A DNA stretch of 64,000 nucleotides from Pseudomonadales bacterium. Its GTDB lineage: Bacteria > Pseudomonadota > Gammaproteobacteria > Pseudomonadales > Porticoccaceae. Below the pieces are notes generated by a model. That model was not told the DNA's origin, did not search any database, and saw nothing but the letters and a program-made list of their open reading frames with translations. This document shows positions 37,458-45,932 of the stretch, piece after piece. Both the position numbers and the translations under genes were made by a program. The stretch lies in the NCBI GenBank assembly GCA_024234435.1, contig JACKOF010000001.1, positions 434,001-498,000 of the forward strand, in the 5' to 3' direction. Numbering within the stretch: position 1 is the first letter of the stretch; each line of letters opens with the position of its first letter.

Positions 37458-37808
37458 TTAGCCAAACGGCGCCGTTCCCTTTAACAGGCTGATGCCATTT
37501 GGGAAAGGGGTATTAGGTACCCGAGGGTTATTATGAACTTCTACCGCCATTGCTGCCTGGCAGAGCCCCAGCACGAGTTGGCATAAACGAGCGACATCTT
37601 CAGGTAGATTGTCCAGCGAGTACTCGTCAATTAAAGTCATGGCTTCATCAGCTCGAGGAAGTACTGCATCGTAAAATTCACGAATTTCTTCCATTGAGGA
37701 GGTTACTCTGGCGGCCAGTCTTTCTGCACTTGTTGCTGTGGCCCACTTATTCAGAAAAGGTGTCAGTTCCTCAAAACCTTTGGGTAGTAAACTTGATTGC
37801 TCAGTCAT
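37458..37808 (-). CDS. Small protein paired with Rieske oxygenase (copy 1)
   Basis: A 116-residue helical soluble protein of unknown family. It shares with the protein at 58249 the pattern LPKGFEEL, SMEEIREFYDAVLPRADEA, a DxLPE turn, AMAVEVH and a C-terminal FPNGI-KGTAPFG ending. Its ATG overlaps the TGA of the Rieske gene (ATGA), so the two are translationally coupled. A small-subunit or assembly role for the oxygenase is inferred: both Rieske alpha subunits in the window carry one such partner and neither has a classical beta subunit. Confidence 0.78.
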   Translation of the reverse strand: MTEQSSLLPKGFEELTPFLNKWATATSAERLAARVTSSMEEIREFYDAVLPRADEAMTLIDEYSLDNLPEDVARLCQLVLGLCQAAMAVEVHNNPRVPNTPFPNGISLLKGTAPFG

Positions 37809-39061
37809 GACAGGGCCTCCCTAACAGTGTCGGCTTCAACCCACTTCATGATCCTGCTCATGGAATGCCGAATAGCCACTTCGCTGTCCTGCAGTTGCAT
37901 GAACATTTTGCCGCCAGTGTCTATGCCCTCTTGGGTTCTGCCAACATTAACAAGATCTTCAAGAATGATGTCGGCCACTCTACCGAGGTAGAGCTCCTGC
38001 AAATAGCGCTCGCGCATGTTGGATGCCTTTTCCATATAGAAGCGACCTTCATACAGGGATGTGTTGGGTGTGAGTGGCCAGAAATAGTGAGTCCAGAATC
38101 CGCCGGGCCCACAATCAATCTGAACATGTGGGAACAGGTTATTGACGTCCATCGACCAATGGGTTGAGGCAGTTGGGTTTATGGCCGGGTGCTTGAGGAA
38201 GGCAGCTGCCGCTTCCTGATTGCTGGCAGCAATAACACTGCCAGCATCACCACCGCTATGACCGAGTATTTCTGCTTGATTGTTCGGGTTTAACTGGTAG
38301 TCGGGGTTGCCGTACATAGAGACAGCCTGGTGGGTTCCCAGAGAGTAGGCATCCAGTAATCGGGAGTGCGGGTTTATTGGGGAGGAGAACGTCGAGCCGA
38401 TCGTCTGCGGATGAATGTGTGGTATGTGGTAAGTCTCAATAAATGCGTCGGCGACAACTTTCCAATTGGCATCCAGTTTGGCAGAAAACACGACCGGGTT
38501 ATCGGCACCGGGGTATAGCATGCCTGAAAGATGTTCTTTCATCGGCCCCAGAAATTCTTCCAGGCTGACTTCCGGCTCTGTTGCCAGATTAATAAATACC
38601 CAACCTTCCCAGGTATCAGTAGCCACCGGTGTAAGGCCACAGCTCTTTTTATCGATATCAAAAAAGTTGGCCTGGTCAGGTACGCCTATCAAATCACCAT
38701 CATTGCTGTAGGTCCATTTATGGTAAGGACAGACAAAACGGCTTAATTTGCCGGAAGTCTCCGTGGCGATTTTACTGCCCCTGTGGGAGCAACTGTTATA
38801 GAAAGCCTGAATTGAGCCATTTTTTGCGTGCGTAATAATCAAGGATACGTTACAGGGAGGCACTTCTTTGACCACATATGCCCCCGGCTCGGGCAGTTCT
38901 TCTACGCGCCCCATTAATAACCACGCACGGCGGAAAATTTTGTCCCTTTCCAGCTTGAAAAATGTTTGCGAGCGATAAGGCTCCAGTGGCACCGGGTCAT
39001 TTGAAAGACCAAGGTTAGCGGTAAGGGTACCCTGGGAATTCGGGTCAAATTTGGTATTCAT
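37805..39061 (-). CDS. Rieske ring-hydroxylating oxygenase alpha subunit 1
   Basis: A 418-residue Rieske non-heme iron oxygenase. The [2Fe-2S] ligands are Cys91, His93, Cys111 and His114 (CSHRGSK, CPYHKWTY). The mononuclear iron histidines are His212 and His217 in IETYHIPHIHP, with the downstream Asp not pinned by eye. It would add one or two oxygen atoms to a ring or alkyl carbon, needing a reductase and ferredoxin that are not in the window. It is followed by a coupled small protein and an SDR. TGACCAAGTGAT lies about 290 nt upstream. The 58623 gene is a paralogue with a similar layout. Confidence 0.93.
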   Translation of the reverse strand: MNTKFDPNSQGTLTANLGLSNDPVPLEPYRSQTFFKLERDKIFRRAWLLMGRVEELPEPGAYVVKEVPPCNVSLIITHAKNGSIQAFYNSCSHRGSKIATETSGKLSRFVCPYHKWTYSNDGDLIGVPDQANFFDIDKKSCGLTPVATDTWEGWVFINLATEPEVSLEEFLGPMKEHLSGMLYPGADNPVVFSAKLDANWKVVADAFIETYHIPHIHPQTIGSTFSSPINPHSRLLDAYSLGTHQAVSMYGNPDYQLNPNNQAEILGHSGGDAGSVIAASNQEAAAAFLKHPAINPTASTHWSMDVNNLFPHVQIDCGPGGFWTHYFWPLTPNTSLYEGRFYMEKASNMRERYLQELYLGRVADIILEDLVNVGRTQEGIDTGGKMFMQLQDSEVAIRHSMSRIMKWVEADTVREALS

Positions 39062-39338
39062 TGAGATTCTTCTCCTCTGGTAACAGCCTTGGTAGATGAC
39101 AGTTATGGCGCCATCTACGGCGTCGGCTGTACCGCAGTGAAACTGGCTTCATTGAACATAAGCCGGGAATGAATCGATGCCATCCCATAAGGTGTTGATT
39201 ACTCATAAACGGACGACTCGAGCGGGCAATACGGTCAATGCTGCTACTGCCAGCGGTAATAATGACCGGCTTACCTCTTGTATCAAATACACAATAACCC
39301 CGGAGTTTTTTATTTTTGATCATCAGCGTATTTTTCAT
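39045..39338 (-). CDS. Doubtful small ORF upstream of Rieske gene 1
   Basis: An ORF of about 97 residues from ATG 39338 with GAGAG 6 nt upstream, overlapping the Rieske start by 17 nt. The sequence (YCVFDTRGKPVIITAGSSSI) is not a shadow of another gene, but the Arg-rich second half is not protein-like and I recognise no family. It may be a leader or a gene remnant. Confidence 0.25.
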   Translation of the reverse strand: MKNTLMIKNKKLRGYCVFDTRGKPVIITAGSSSIDRIARSSRPFMSNQHLMGWHRFIPGLCSMKPVSLRYSRRRRWRHNCHLPRLLPEEKNLNEYQI

Positions 39339-39353
39339 CGCTACTCTCAATCT

Positions 39354-39365
39354 TGACCAAGTGAT
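39354..39365 (+). promoter_or_regulatory. TGACCANNTG element between Rieske and MFS genes
   Basis: TGACCAAGTGAT, preceded by TT to give a -35-like TTGACC. It has one mismatch to the TGACCANNTGGA pattern found at 31709, 52095 and 52247. It lies in the divergent gap between the Rieske gene (-) and the MFS gene (+). Confidence 0.4.
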
Positions 39366-39787
39366 CTATTTAAGTCAATATGGTTTTCGTTAATAAGATG
39401 AATCGTTCAGGTAGATTGCTGGGGAGAGTGGCTGTTTGTTCATTGGTAGTCATCTATTTATAGAGGCTATTTTTATAGAGGCTACTTCACATAGAAACCG
39501 CTTATGCGTGGAGCTATTTTCGTCAATTCAGAGCTTCCATCTTTTTATTTTTAGTATTATTGTTTGCTTCAATCAAGTAATGTTGATGATACTCTTGTGT
39601 GCTGACCAAATACGCTTTACATCTTGCTCAAATAATTTTTTGCTATTGGGGATACGCTGAAAAGATAGATGTTATTTCAAGTGGCTGATCTTATGGATGT
39701 TGAGCAGGAAGATCACAAAAAAGTCAGTGTTTACGGACGGTAAATGAATAACGACAAGATCAGAAATACAAGACCTGACGGATAAAA
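39366..39787. other. Intergenic region upstream of MFS gene
   Basis: AT-rich, with no credible gene. A 13-bp direct repeat TTTATAGAGGCTA occurs at 39457 and 39472 (15-bp period), possibly a regulator site or replication slippage. Confidence 0.45.
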
Positions 39788-41113
39788 ATGGTTTTCAAGG
39801 GGGTGGTTGTGGAATTAATTGATGCGGATAAATCATATAAGAGTAAAAAATACCGCTACTACGTTTTAGGTATCTTTTCAGTTACCTATATGTTCAATTT
39901 TGTAGATCGGCAAATTCTTGCGATTTTACAAGAACCCATAAAAGTTGAACTTGGCCTGTCGGACACTCAGCTGGGGCTGCTCACAGGGTTTGCGTTTGCT
40001 GTGTTTTATATAACGATGGGGCTGCCTATTGCCCGTCTGGCAGATCGTTCAAATCGTCGCAATATAGTGGCTTCGTGCTTGGGTTTGTGGAGTTTGATGA
40101 CGGCCGTGTGTGGTCTCGCCCAGAGTTATGTTCAGTTGCTGTTTGCGAGAATGGGCGTGGGCGTAGGCGAGGCAGGTTGCAGTCCACCCATTCACTCAAT
40201 GATCTCTGATATTTTTCCGCTGAAGGAGCGTGCCAGCGCGTTAGGTTTTTATAATAGCGGTGTTAATGTGGGCATGTTAGTCGGTTTTCTTCTTGGTGGT
40301 TGGCTGCAAGAATATTTTGGCTGGCGCGTGGCATTGATGGCTGTCGGTATTCCCGGGTTGCTGCTCGCAGTGCTGATGAGGTTCACGGTTGCCGAGCCTC
40401 CGCGTCTTGTACATTCATCTGCCCAGGCTAAAAACGCTGACCAGCTTCCGAGCTTCGCCGATACCGTGCAATTGCTCTGGTCGAAGAAAACTTTCCGCTT
40501 GATGGTTCTGGGGGGATCCATGTGCGCCTTTACAGGTTATTGCCTGTTCAGCTGGACACCATCATTTCTGATTCGGAGCTATGGGCTTTCAACTGGCACA
40601 ATCGGTACCTGGCTCGCTATTTCCATTGGTGTGGGTGGTGCGCTGGGAACCTGGGCCACGGGTTACTTCGCGGACAAGTTTGCTGCCAAAGATGTGCGTT
40701 GGTACCCCTGGATACTGGTGGCAACTTATGGTTTGCCATTGCCCTTTGTCATTGCTATGTTCTTTAGCACGAGTGGCATACAGGCCTTGATGTTTTTTAT
40801 CGTGCCTGCAATTTTGCTGGCTGGGTATCTGGCACCCTTAATCACGGTAACCCATAGTTTGGTTGAGCCCGGCATGAGGGCCGTATCCTCCGCCATTGTT
40901 TTGTTAATGGTGAACCTGATAGGACTTGGTTTGGGTCCGGTGTCAGTGGGCATGCTCAGTGATTATCTTGAGCCGGATCTGGGCCCTGAAAGTTTGCGAT
41001 ATGCGTTGTTTTTGTTTACTTCCATTTCTTTGATTTTAAGCATGATTCTTTTTATTTTTTCGGCGAAGTATATTCGTGTTGAGATGGTTGTGTCAGAGCG
41101 TTCGGATCATTAA
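39788..41113 (+). CDS. MFS transporter (spinster-like)
   Basis: A 441-residue protein with about twelve hydrophobic helices. The N-terminal half has NFVDRQILAILQEPIKVEL, GLPIARLADRSNRRN (the MFS loop 2-3 motif) and GVGVGEAGCSPPIHSMISD, typical of the spinster/AraJ-like subgroup common in sphingomonad- and marine-type catabolic clusters. It probably imports the aromatic or terpenoid substrate, or exports a product, across the inner membrane. ATG 39788 is the first start; no strong ribosome site. An EthD gene follows after 27 nt. Confidence 0.9.
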   Translation: MVFKGVVVELIDADKSYKSKKYRYYVLGIFSVTYMFNFVDRQILAILQEPIKVELGLSDTQLGLLTGFAFAVFYITMGLPIARLADRSNRRNIVASCLGLWSLMTAVCGLAQSYVQLLFARMGVGVGEAGCSPPIHSMISDIFPLKERASALGFYNSGVNVGMLVGFLLGGWLQEYFGWRVALMAVGIPGLLLAVLMRFTVAEPPRLVHSSAQAKNADQLPSFADTVQLLWSKKTFRLMVLGGSMCAFTGYCLFSWTPSFLIRSYGLSTGTIGTWLAISIGVGGALGTWATGYFADKFAAKDVRWYPWILVATYGLPLPFVIAMFFSTSGIQALMFFIVPAILLAGYLAPLITVTHSLVEPGMRAVSSAIVLLMVNLIGLGLGPVSVGMLSDYLEPDLGPESLRYALFLFTSISLILSMILFIFSAKYIRVEMVVSERSDH

Positions 41114-41140
41114 CGTGAACAGTACTTCAGGAGAAAGTCG

Positions 41141-41521
41141 ATGATAAAGATGGTTGTGGATGTCTGGAAAAAACCGGAGATGACTGATGAGCAGTTTAAG
41201 CGTCGCTGGCTGGTAGAACATGGAACGTTGGTTAAAGAGCATGCCAGGGCAATGGGTTTTGTGAAATATATTCAGAGCCACAAAATACCTTCCCCTGAAA
41301 TTGAAGCGTTTGCTGCCGAGCGGGGCTGGCAGCGACCTGCTGATGGCCTCACCGAGGTTTGGTGGGAAAGCATGGATGCAATGCAGGCTGCCATGTCGTC
41401 TTCCGAAGGGCAAAAAGCCAGTGCTATTTTGCAGCAGGATGAAGAGCAGTTTATTGATGTAAAGAAAATCAGTGCCTACCTAGCTGAAGAGAAAGTCATT
41501 TTTGACTATCAAAATCAATAG
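41141..41521 (+). CDS. EthD-domain protein
   Basis: A 126-residue ferredoxin-like alpha+beta barrel protein of the EthD family. It begins KMVVDVWKKPEMTDEQFKRRW with the LVEHGTLVKEHARAMG helix, the usual opening (K-xP-xMxxxxFxxxWxxxH). EthD proteins accompany monooxygenase and polyketide-like catabolic or biosynthetic clusters as small lyases or accessory proteins. AGGAG precedes ATG 41141 by 9 nt. It is co-transcribed with the MFS gene and convergent with an SDR across a strong hairpin. Confidence 0.85.
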   Translation: MIKMVVDVWKKPEMTDEQFKRRWLVEHGTLVKEHARAMGFVKYIQSHKIPSPEIEAFAAERGWQRPADGLTEVWWESMDAMQAAMSSSEGQKASAILQQDEEQFIDVKKISAYLAEEKVIFDYQNQ

Positions 41522-41632
41522 TGAGCTAAGATCAATCATTGAAATAAGAAGACAGACAGTTGATGTTCTGCGTGAATTTATTGAAACGGACTGACCCTCA
41601 GGCGTCGTCGTCCGAGACATAAACCGATTTGG

Positions 41633-41681
41633 AGCGATGGCGGAATAAGGATTTAGTTCGCAGACCTCTGCCGCCATCGCT
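41633..41681. terminator. Long hairpin between EthD and SDR genes
   Basis: Perfect 11-bp inverted arms AGCGATGGCGG and CCGCCATCGCT with a 27-nt loop, placed between convergent genes. T-rich sequence follows on the plus strand (TTCTGTTTGTTT). Confidence 0.7.
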
Positions 41682-41693
41682 TCTGTTTGTTTA

Positions 41694-42464
41694 TCATCGC
41701 GCTAATATGCCACCATCAATTGGTAATTCTACGCCATTAACAAAACGGGATTCATCGGAGGCGAGATAGACGCAACCCCAGGCGACATCTTCTGGCGAAG
41801 CATTTTCACCGTTTGGTTGTTGTGCCGAAAACGCTGCCCGGGTTTCTTCGGGATTCTCTGACCGATCAAAAATACCTTGTAGCATCGGTGTTTCGGTTAC
41901 TCCGGGGTGAATAGAGTTTGCGCGAATACCTTGTTGGGCGTGTTCTATTGCCGTGGATTTTGTAAAGGTGCGCACCGCACCTTTCGATGCGCAATAGGCC
42001 GCAAATCCTGGCGCGCCTACTACGCCGTATACCGACGAAATATTGATAATAGAGCCGCCGCCGACCTTAATCATTTCCGGGACAGCGTGTTTGGTGACAA
42101 AAAAAACGCCCTTGGCATTGACGTCCATAATCTTGTTCCATTCGCTTTCTTCCAACTCAATATCGCTACCTTGACCGGGTACTCCTGCGCAGGCAACAGC
42201 GGCGTTTAGGTGGCCCCATGTGGTGACTGCGAGATCTACCGCAGCTTTGACATGTTCTTCGTTAGTGACATCTGTTTGAATAAATAGGCAGTGATCTCTG
42301 CCGACTTCTTCTATGGTATTGATAAGGTCAGTGTCAGTGGTTTTATTGAGATCGGCAATTACAACGCGCGCCCCCTCGGCTAAAAACAACCTTGAAGTTG
42401 CTGCGCCAATGCCGGAAGCGCCGCCAGTTACCACCGCGACTTTATTTGTCAGTCTATTGCTCAT
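41694..42464 (-). CDS. SDR-family oxidoreductase 2
   Basis: A 256-residue classical SDR with TGGASGIGAATS at the cofactor site and the catalytic INISSVYGVVGAPGFAAYCASK. The C-terminal GVELPIDGGILAR is standard. It would oxidise a secondary alcohol or reduce a ketone with NAD(P). Its promoter reads TTGACA-N18-TATTCT (42551 to 42522, minus strand). It is divergent from the SnoaL-SnoaL-SDR-AttH gene group. Confidence 0.92.
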   Translation of the reverse strand: MSNRLTNKVAVVTGGASGIGAATSRLFLAEGARVVIADLNKTTDTDLINTIEEVGRDHCLFIQTDVTNEEHVKAAVDLAVTTWGHLNAAVACAGVPGQGSDIELEESEWNKIMDVNAKGVFFVTKHAVPEMIKVGGGSIINISSVYGVVGAPGFAAYCASKGAVRTFTKSTAIEHAQQGIRANSIHPGVTETPMLQGIFDRSENPEETRAAFSAQQPNGENASPEDVAWGCVYLASDESRFVNGVELPIDGGILAR

Positions 42465-42521
42465 GAGATACCCCTGTCATCCATGGTTGTTTGTCTGATT
42501 TCGGCGTCTTGTCGGATCGGC

Positions 42522-42551
42522 AGAATAGGGGTAAGCTGACCAACCTGTCAA
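42522..42551 (-). promoter_or_regulatory. Sigma-70 promoter of SDR 2
   Basis: On the minus strand, TTGACA (42551-42546) and TATTCT (42527-42522) are separated by 18 bp, 58 nt before the SDR start. The spacer holds TTGGTCAG, a partial copy of the TGACCA half-element seen elsewhere in the region. Confidence 0.6.
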
Positions 42552-42666
42552 TATTTGGCAGTTTTTCAAGGGGTGGCACCGACGTTGCGATTTCAGAATC
42601 ATTGACGTGTTTATCAAGCACGGTGCAGAAAAAATATTCATGCGGTTACAAAAATAAGGAGAAAAT

Positions 42667-43059
42667 ATGTCTACTCGTGATGTGGCGGACAAGTTTATGC
42701 GATCCATCGAGTCAATGGACTTCCCGGCAGCTTTTGGCCTGCTTGCAGATGACGGTGAATACACTGTCATTGGAACTACCGAGGCTTCGGGCAAGTATTA
42801 TGGCCCACAGGAAATGATTGAAAAACTGCTGCCGGCGTTATCGGACTTTATTGAACCACCAGCACTCACATTTGAAGACCCCATCGTCGATGGCGATCGT
42901 GTGGTGATGCTTGCATCCGGTGAAGGTGTGGGTCCTACTGGTCCGTATAAACAGCCGTACTACGCATTTGTGGCGACGGTGAAGGGAGACAGATTTTCGT
43001 CGGTGATTGAATTTATGGATACCGAAATGTTGAACACCGGAATATTTGGAAAATCATAG
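42667..43059 (+). CDS. SnoaL-like (NTF2-fold) protein 1
   Basis: A 130-residue NTF2-fold protein (RDVADKFMRSIESMDFPAAF, YGPQEMIEKLLPALSDF). It resembles limonene-epoxide-hydrolase/SnoaL-type ring-opening or cyclising enzymes. AAGGAG precedes ATG 42667. It is the first of four co-directional genes: two NTF2-fold proteins, an SDR and an AttH-like protein. The exact reaction is not predictable from the sequence. Confidence 0.82.
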   Translation: MSTRDVADKFMRSIESMDFPAAFGLLADDGEYTVIGTTEASGKYYGPQEMIEKLLPALSDFIEPPALTFEDPIVDGDRVVMLASGEGVGPTGPYKQPYYAFVATVKGDRFSSVIEFMDTEMLNTGIFGKS

Positions 43060-43134
43060 CCTATCTGGCTGCGCGCTTCATTGTAGCGTTCTTTGCGCAG
43101 CCGGGCTTTCATGCAACTTAAAAGGGGAAATATC

Positions 43135-43566
43135 ATGTCGCAAGACGCCGAGGCACTTCGTAAAAGTAATATTCTGCTCGCCACAAAAGTGCTTGAAGAC
43201 TTTGGGCGAAATATGGATGGTTGGTATGACAACCTCCATGAAAATGTCATTATGGAATTCCCTTATGGGCCTTCTATCGGTATGCCCGACAGGGCAGAGG
43301 GGAAGGCGGCCTGTAGTGGTGTATTTCAGTTTGCCGATCAGTTTTTACGGGTCAAGTTTTATGATATCCGGATTCAGGGGTTGGCTGATCCGAATAAATT
43401 GATTGTAGAGTGCAAGGGGCATGGAACGCCGGATGCGGGTGACTATCACCAGCAATATGTATTTTTGCAGGAATATCGGGATGGCAAATTATTCAGCACG
43501 AAAGAGTATTTCAATACAAAAGTTGTCATAGATTTGCTGGGTGACCTTAGTCCGTTGTTTAGTTAG
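43135..43566 (+). CDS. SnoaL-like (NTF2-fold) protein 2
   Basis: A 143-residue NTF2-fold protein (LRKSNILLATKVLEDFGRNM, ENVIMEFPYGPSIGMPDRAE). ATG 43135 follows AAGGGGAAA closely and is preferred over the frame start at 43093. It differs clearly from its neighbour, so it is a family relative rather than a recent duplicate. Its stop is 12 nt before the SDR gene, suggesting tight co-expression. Likely a small lyase, isomerase or epoxide hydrolase in the pathway. Confidence 0.82.
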   Translation: MSQDAEALRKSNILLATKVLEDFGRNMDGWYDNLHENVIMEFPYGPSIGMPDRAEGKAACSGVFQFADQFLRVKFYDIRIQGLADPNKLIVECKGHGTPDAGDYHQQYVFLQEYRDGKLFSTKEYFNTKVVIDLLGDLSPLFS

Positions 43567-43577
43567 AGAGCCGCCTG

Positions 43578-44336
43578 ATGTTTTCCAACAAAACAATAGT
43601 GATTACTGGTGCTGGTTCCGGAATCGGGCGGGCCACAGCGAGAATACTGGCCGAACTTAATGCCAACTTGGTTGTAACAGACTTTGATGGTGATTCTGCC
43701 GCCGAAACCGCCGAATTGATTCGCGGTTTTGGCGGCGGTATCGAGTCCATGCGAGTGGATGTCTGTGATGTTAATCAGGTTAAAGCAATGGTTGATCTGG
43801 CGGTAGAGCGCTTTGGTCAATTACATGGGGCTTTTAATAATGCCGGTTTGCCTATGGTAAACAAGCTGGTGGATGAGCTTGAGGTTGACGACTGGGACAG
43901 GGTATTAGATGTCAATCTTAAAGGCGTTTTTCTCTGTATGAAATACGAGATTGCCGCCATGCGTAAAACGGGTGGTGGTGCTATTGTGAATACCTCTTCC
44001 GGAAACGGTGCTGTTGCCAACCCTTATGCCTCCGAATACTGTGCATCCAAACATGGCGTTATGGGACTTACCCGGGCATCAGCTTGTGAAGCAGCCGTTA
44101 CAGGTGTGCGGGTGAATGCTGTCATGCCTGGCATGATCGTGACGCCGATGACGGAAGACCTCGTGAATGATCCAAACTTTAAGGAACATCACGACATCGC
44201 TCTGGCCCGACATACCATTGGTCGATTTGGTCAGCCTGAAGAAATAGGTTATGCGGTTAAGTGGCTGTTGTCTGATGAAGCCTCATTTGTAAACGGTGCG
44301 GGTATTGCCGTCGATGGTGGTTATACAGCTCGTTAA
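43578..44336 (+). CDS. SDR-family oxidoreductase 3
   Basis: A 252-residue classical SDR with VITGAGSGIGRATAR at the cofactor site, AFNNAG, the catalytic VNTSSGNGAVANPYASEYCASK and the C-terminal GAGIAVDGGYTAR. Closest in the window to SDR 4 at 55469; both end in VDGGY and both are followed directly by an AttH-like gene, here after 15 nt. It probably acts on an alcohol/ketone intermediate that the AttH-like protein then processes. Confidence 0.92.
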   Translation: MFSNKTIVITGAGSGIGRATARILAELNANLVVTDFDGDSAAETAELIRGFGGGIESMRVDVCDVNQVKAMVDLAVERFGQLHGAFNNAGLPMVNKLVDELEVDDWDRVLDVNLKGVFLCMKYEIAAMRKTGGGAIVNTSSGNGAVANPYASEYCASKHGVMGLTRASACEAAVTGVRVNAVMPGMIVTPMTEDLVNDPNFKEHHDIALARHTIGRFGQPEEIGYAVKWLLSDEASFVNGAGIAVDGGYTAR

Positions 44337-44351
44337 GTTTTGCAAACGTAG

Positions 44352-45323
44352 ATGGATACAATGATCAAAGAAAGTGACCTCAATTTTCATATTCCTGTAG
44401 ATATTCCGCACGATTGGGCTGAGACGGGCTATTTCAATATTTATATTCCTGAGCAAAATATTTTTTGCTGGATTTATATTGTTCACCGCGCTGGCGTTGG
44501 TGTCACGGTTTCGGATGTTGAGATCATCGACAACTGGTCAGATAGTCTTGATGACGCGGTTTATATTGATTACATCAACCATAATCCGCTACCAGAAAAA
44601 GCAACAAAATTCGTATTGCCCAGCGGGTTGTCGTTTCACGCAAAGTCACTCAGAGAATACTCGTTGGTATACGAAGCGAATGGGGTGGCATTTAATCTCG
44701 ATTTCACCAGCATTATGGAACCCTATGATATTCATGATGCTTCTATGGACCCATTAGCTACGGATGACCAAGAGGCTGCTATCGCCAATACCGGTTTTGG
44801 TTCTGCCTACGCGTCGCATTTTGATATGTCGGTTCGAGCTAAAGGGGTGCTGACCATCGGTGATGAAACATACTCTGTTGATTGTGTTTCGACTATGGAT
44901 CATAGCTGGGGGCCGAGACCCGAGAATAATTTTTCACCGATGACCTGGAATAATGCGCATTTTGGTGAAGGTTATGTTGTTCATGCCATTTTTGCGTTTG
45001 ATAGGTTCGCTCCAGCAGGCAAGCAACATCAGTTCAAGCATGGGTATGCACTGGTTGATGGTAAAGTGCGTGGAGCAAAATCGGGCTCGGCGAAAGTGGT
45101 TCGCAACGGTGATTACGTGATCGCGATAGAGATGAGAGTCGTCGATGTGGATGATCGGGAGCATATTGTTCACGGTGTAGCCGTTAGCCACACACCTTGG
45201 AGGCTATACGGTAATGCACAATCCACCATGGCGATGATGGAGTGGCGTAGGCCTGGCTCGGATGACGTGGGGTGTGGCACTTATTTTGATACCTGGCCGC
45301 TAAACCGGCTTCGCAATGCTTGA
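44352..45323 (+). CDS. AttH/CrtC-like lipocalin-fold protein, copy 1
   Basis: A 323-residue beta-rich soluble protein resembling AttH/CrtC-type two-domain lipocalin-fold proteins (I recall the databases splitting this group into DUF7064/DUF7065-type domains). It carries the central motif MDHSWGPR, with His184 and Trp186. In the CrtC carotenoid hydratases a His-x-Trp pair is among the residues tied to catalysis, so hydration, dehydration or isomerisation is a plausible but unproven role. It sits 15 nt after an SDR gene. Two paralogues follow at 56255 and 61666. Confidence 0.75.
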   Translation: MDTMIKESDLNFHIPVDIPHDWAETGYFNIYIPEQNIFCWIYIVHRAGVGVTVSDVEIIDNWSDSLDDAVYIDYINHNPLPEKATKFVLPSGLSFHAKSLREYSLVYEANGVAFNLDFTSIMEPYDIHDASMDPLATDDQEAAIANTGFGSAYASHFDMSVRAKGVLTIGDETYSVDCVSTMDHSWGPRPENNFSPMTWNNAHFGEGYVVHAIFAFDRFAPAGKQHQFKHGYALVDGKVRGAKSGSAKVVRNGDYVIAIEMRVVDVDDREHIVHGVAVSHTPWRLYGNAQSTMAMMEWRRPGSDDVGCGTYFDTWPLNRLRNA

Positions 45324-45337
45324 TGAGTAAAACGGAA

Positions 45338-45811
45338 TCAGGCAGGCTTCAGTGGCAAGGGCAGTGCCGTTTTGTAGCGCACCTGCTTTAGCGCCAGGCT
45401 AGAGCGGATGCCTTCCACCTGGGGTATAGGTGACAGCTTTTCTACAATGAAATGCTCCAGCGCTGAAATATCTCGAGTGGCGACTCGTATCAGATAGTCC
45501 GAATCGCCTGTCATCAGATAACATTCCATCACCTCTTCGTAACTGCATACTGTGGCTTCAAACTCTTCCAGAGAGTGCCGGTTCTGATCCTTCAACGTGA
45601 TAAAAATAAACACGTTCAGTTGAAGCCCGAGTTTGTTGGCGTCTAGCAACGCAACATAATTGCGGATTACGCCTGCTTCTTTTAGCGCCTTAACACGTGC
45701 CAGGCAGGGTGAGGGTGAAAGGTGCACTCTTCTGGACAACTCTACATTTGACAGAGCGCTGTTTTTTTGGAGCTCTTTAAGAATCTTTAAATCAATAGAA
45801 TCGAGGTTCAT
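45338..45811 (-). CDS. Lrp/AsnC-family transcriptional regulator
   Basis: A 157-residue Lrp protein: N-terminal winged HTH (LDSIDLKILKELQKNSALSN, ELSRRVHLSPSPCLARVKAL) and C-terminal RAM ligand domain (VMECYLMTGDSDYLIRVA). It is divergent from aceE, with a 10-bp inverted repeat over its own start codon, so it probably regulates itself and the aceE-aceF genes, sensing an amino acid or a 2-oxo acid related metabolite. It is close to the Lrp subgroup often paired with metabolic genes. Confidence 0.92.
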   Translation of the reverse strand: MNLDSIDLKILKELQKNSALSNVELSRRVHLSPSPCLARVKALKEAGVIRNYVALLDANKLGLQLNVFIFITLKDQNRHSLEEFEATVCSYEEVMECYLMTGDSDYLIRVATRDISALEHFIVEKLSPIPQVEGIRSSLALKQVRYKTALPLPLKPA

Positions 45812-45843
45812 TATTCTGAAAAAATGTAATTAGTCAGAATAAT
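45810..45843. promoter_or_regulatory. Inverted repeat in the lrp/aceE divergent region
   Basis: Perfect 10-bp arms ATTATTCTGA (45810-45819) and TCAGAATAAT (45834-45843), 14 nt apart, covering the lrp-like start codon. Probable operator for the Lrp protein. A TATACT at 45903-45908 may be the aceE -10 box. Confidence 0.65.
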
Positions 45844-45932
45844 ATGCTGTAAATTACGGTTTTAGTCAACAATATTGGTGAAAAATACTTTCCTCGGGCG
45901 TCTATACTATCCAGTAAATAATCGGGGGTGTT

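Noticed and set aside
39457..39484. A 13-bp direct repeat considered as a mobile-element target duplication
   Set aside because: Only 2 nt separate the copies, so no element lies between them.
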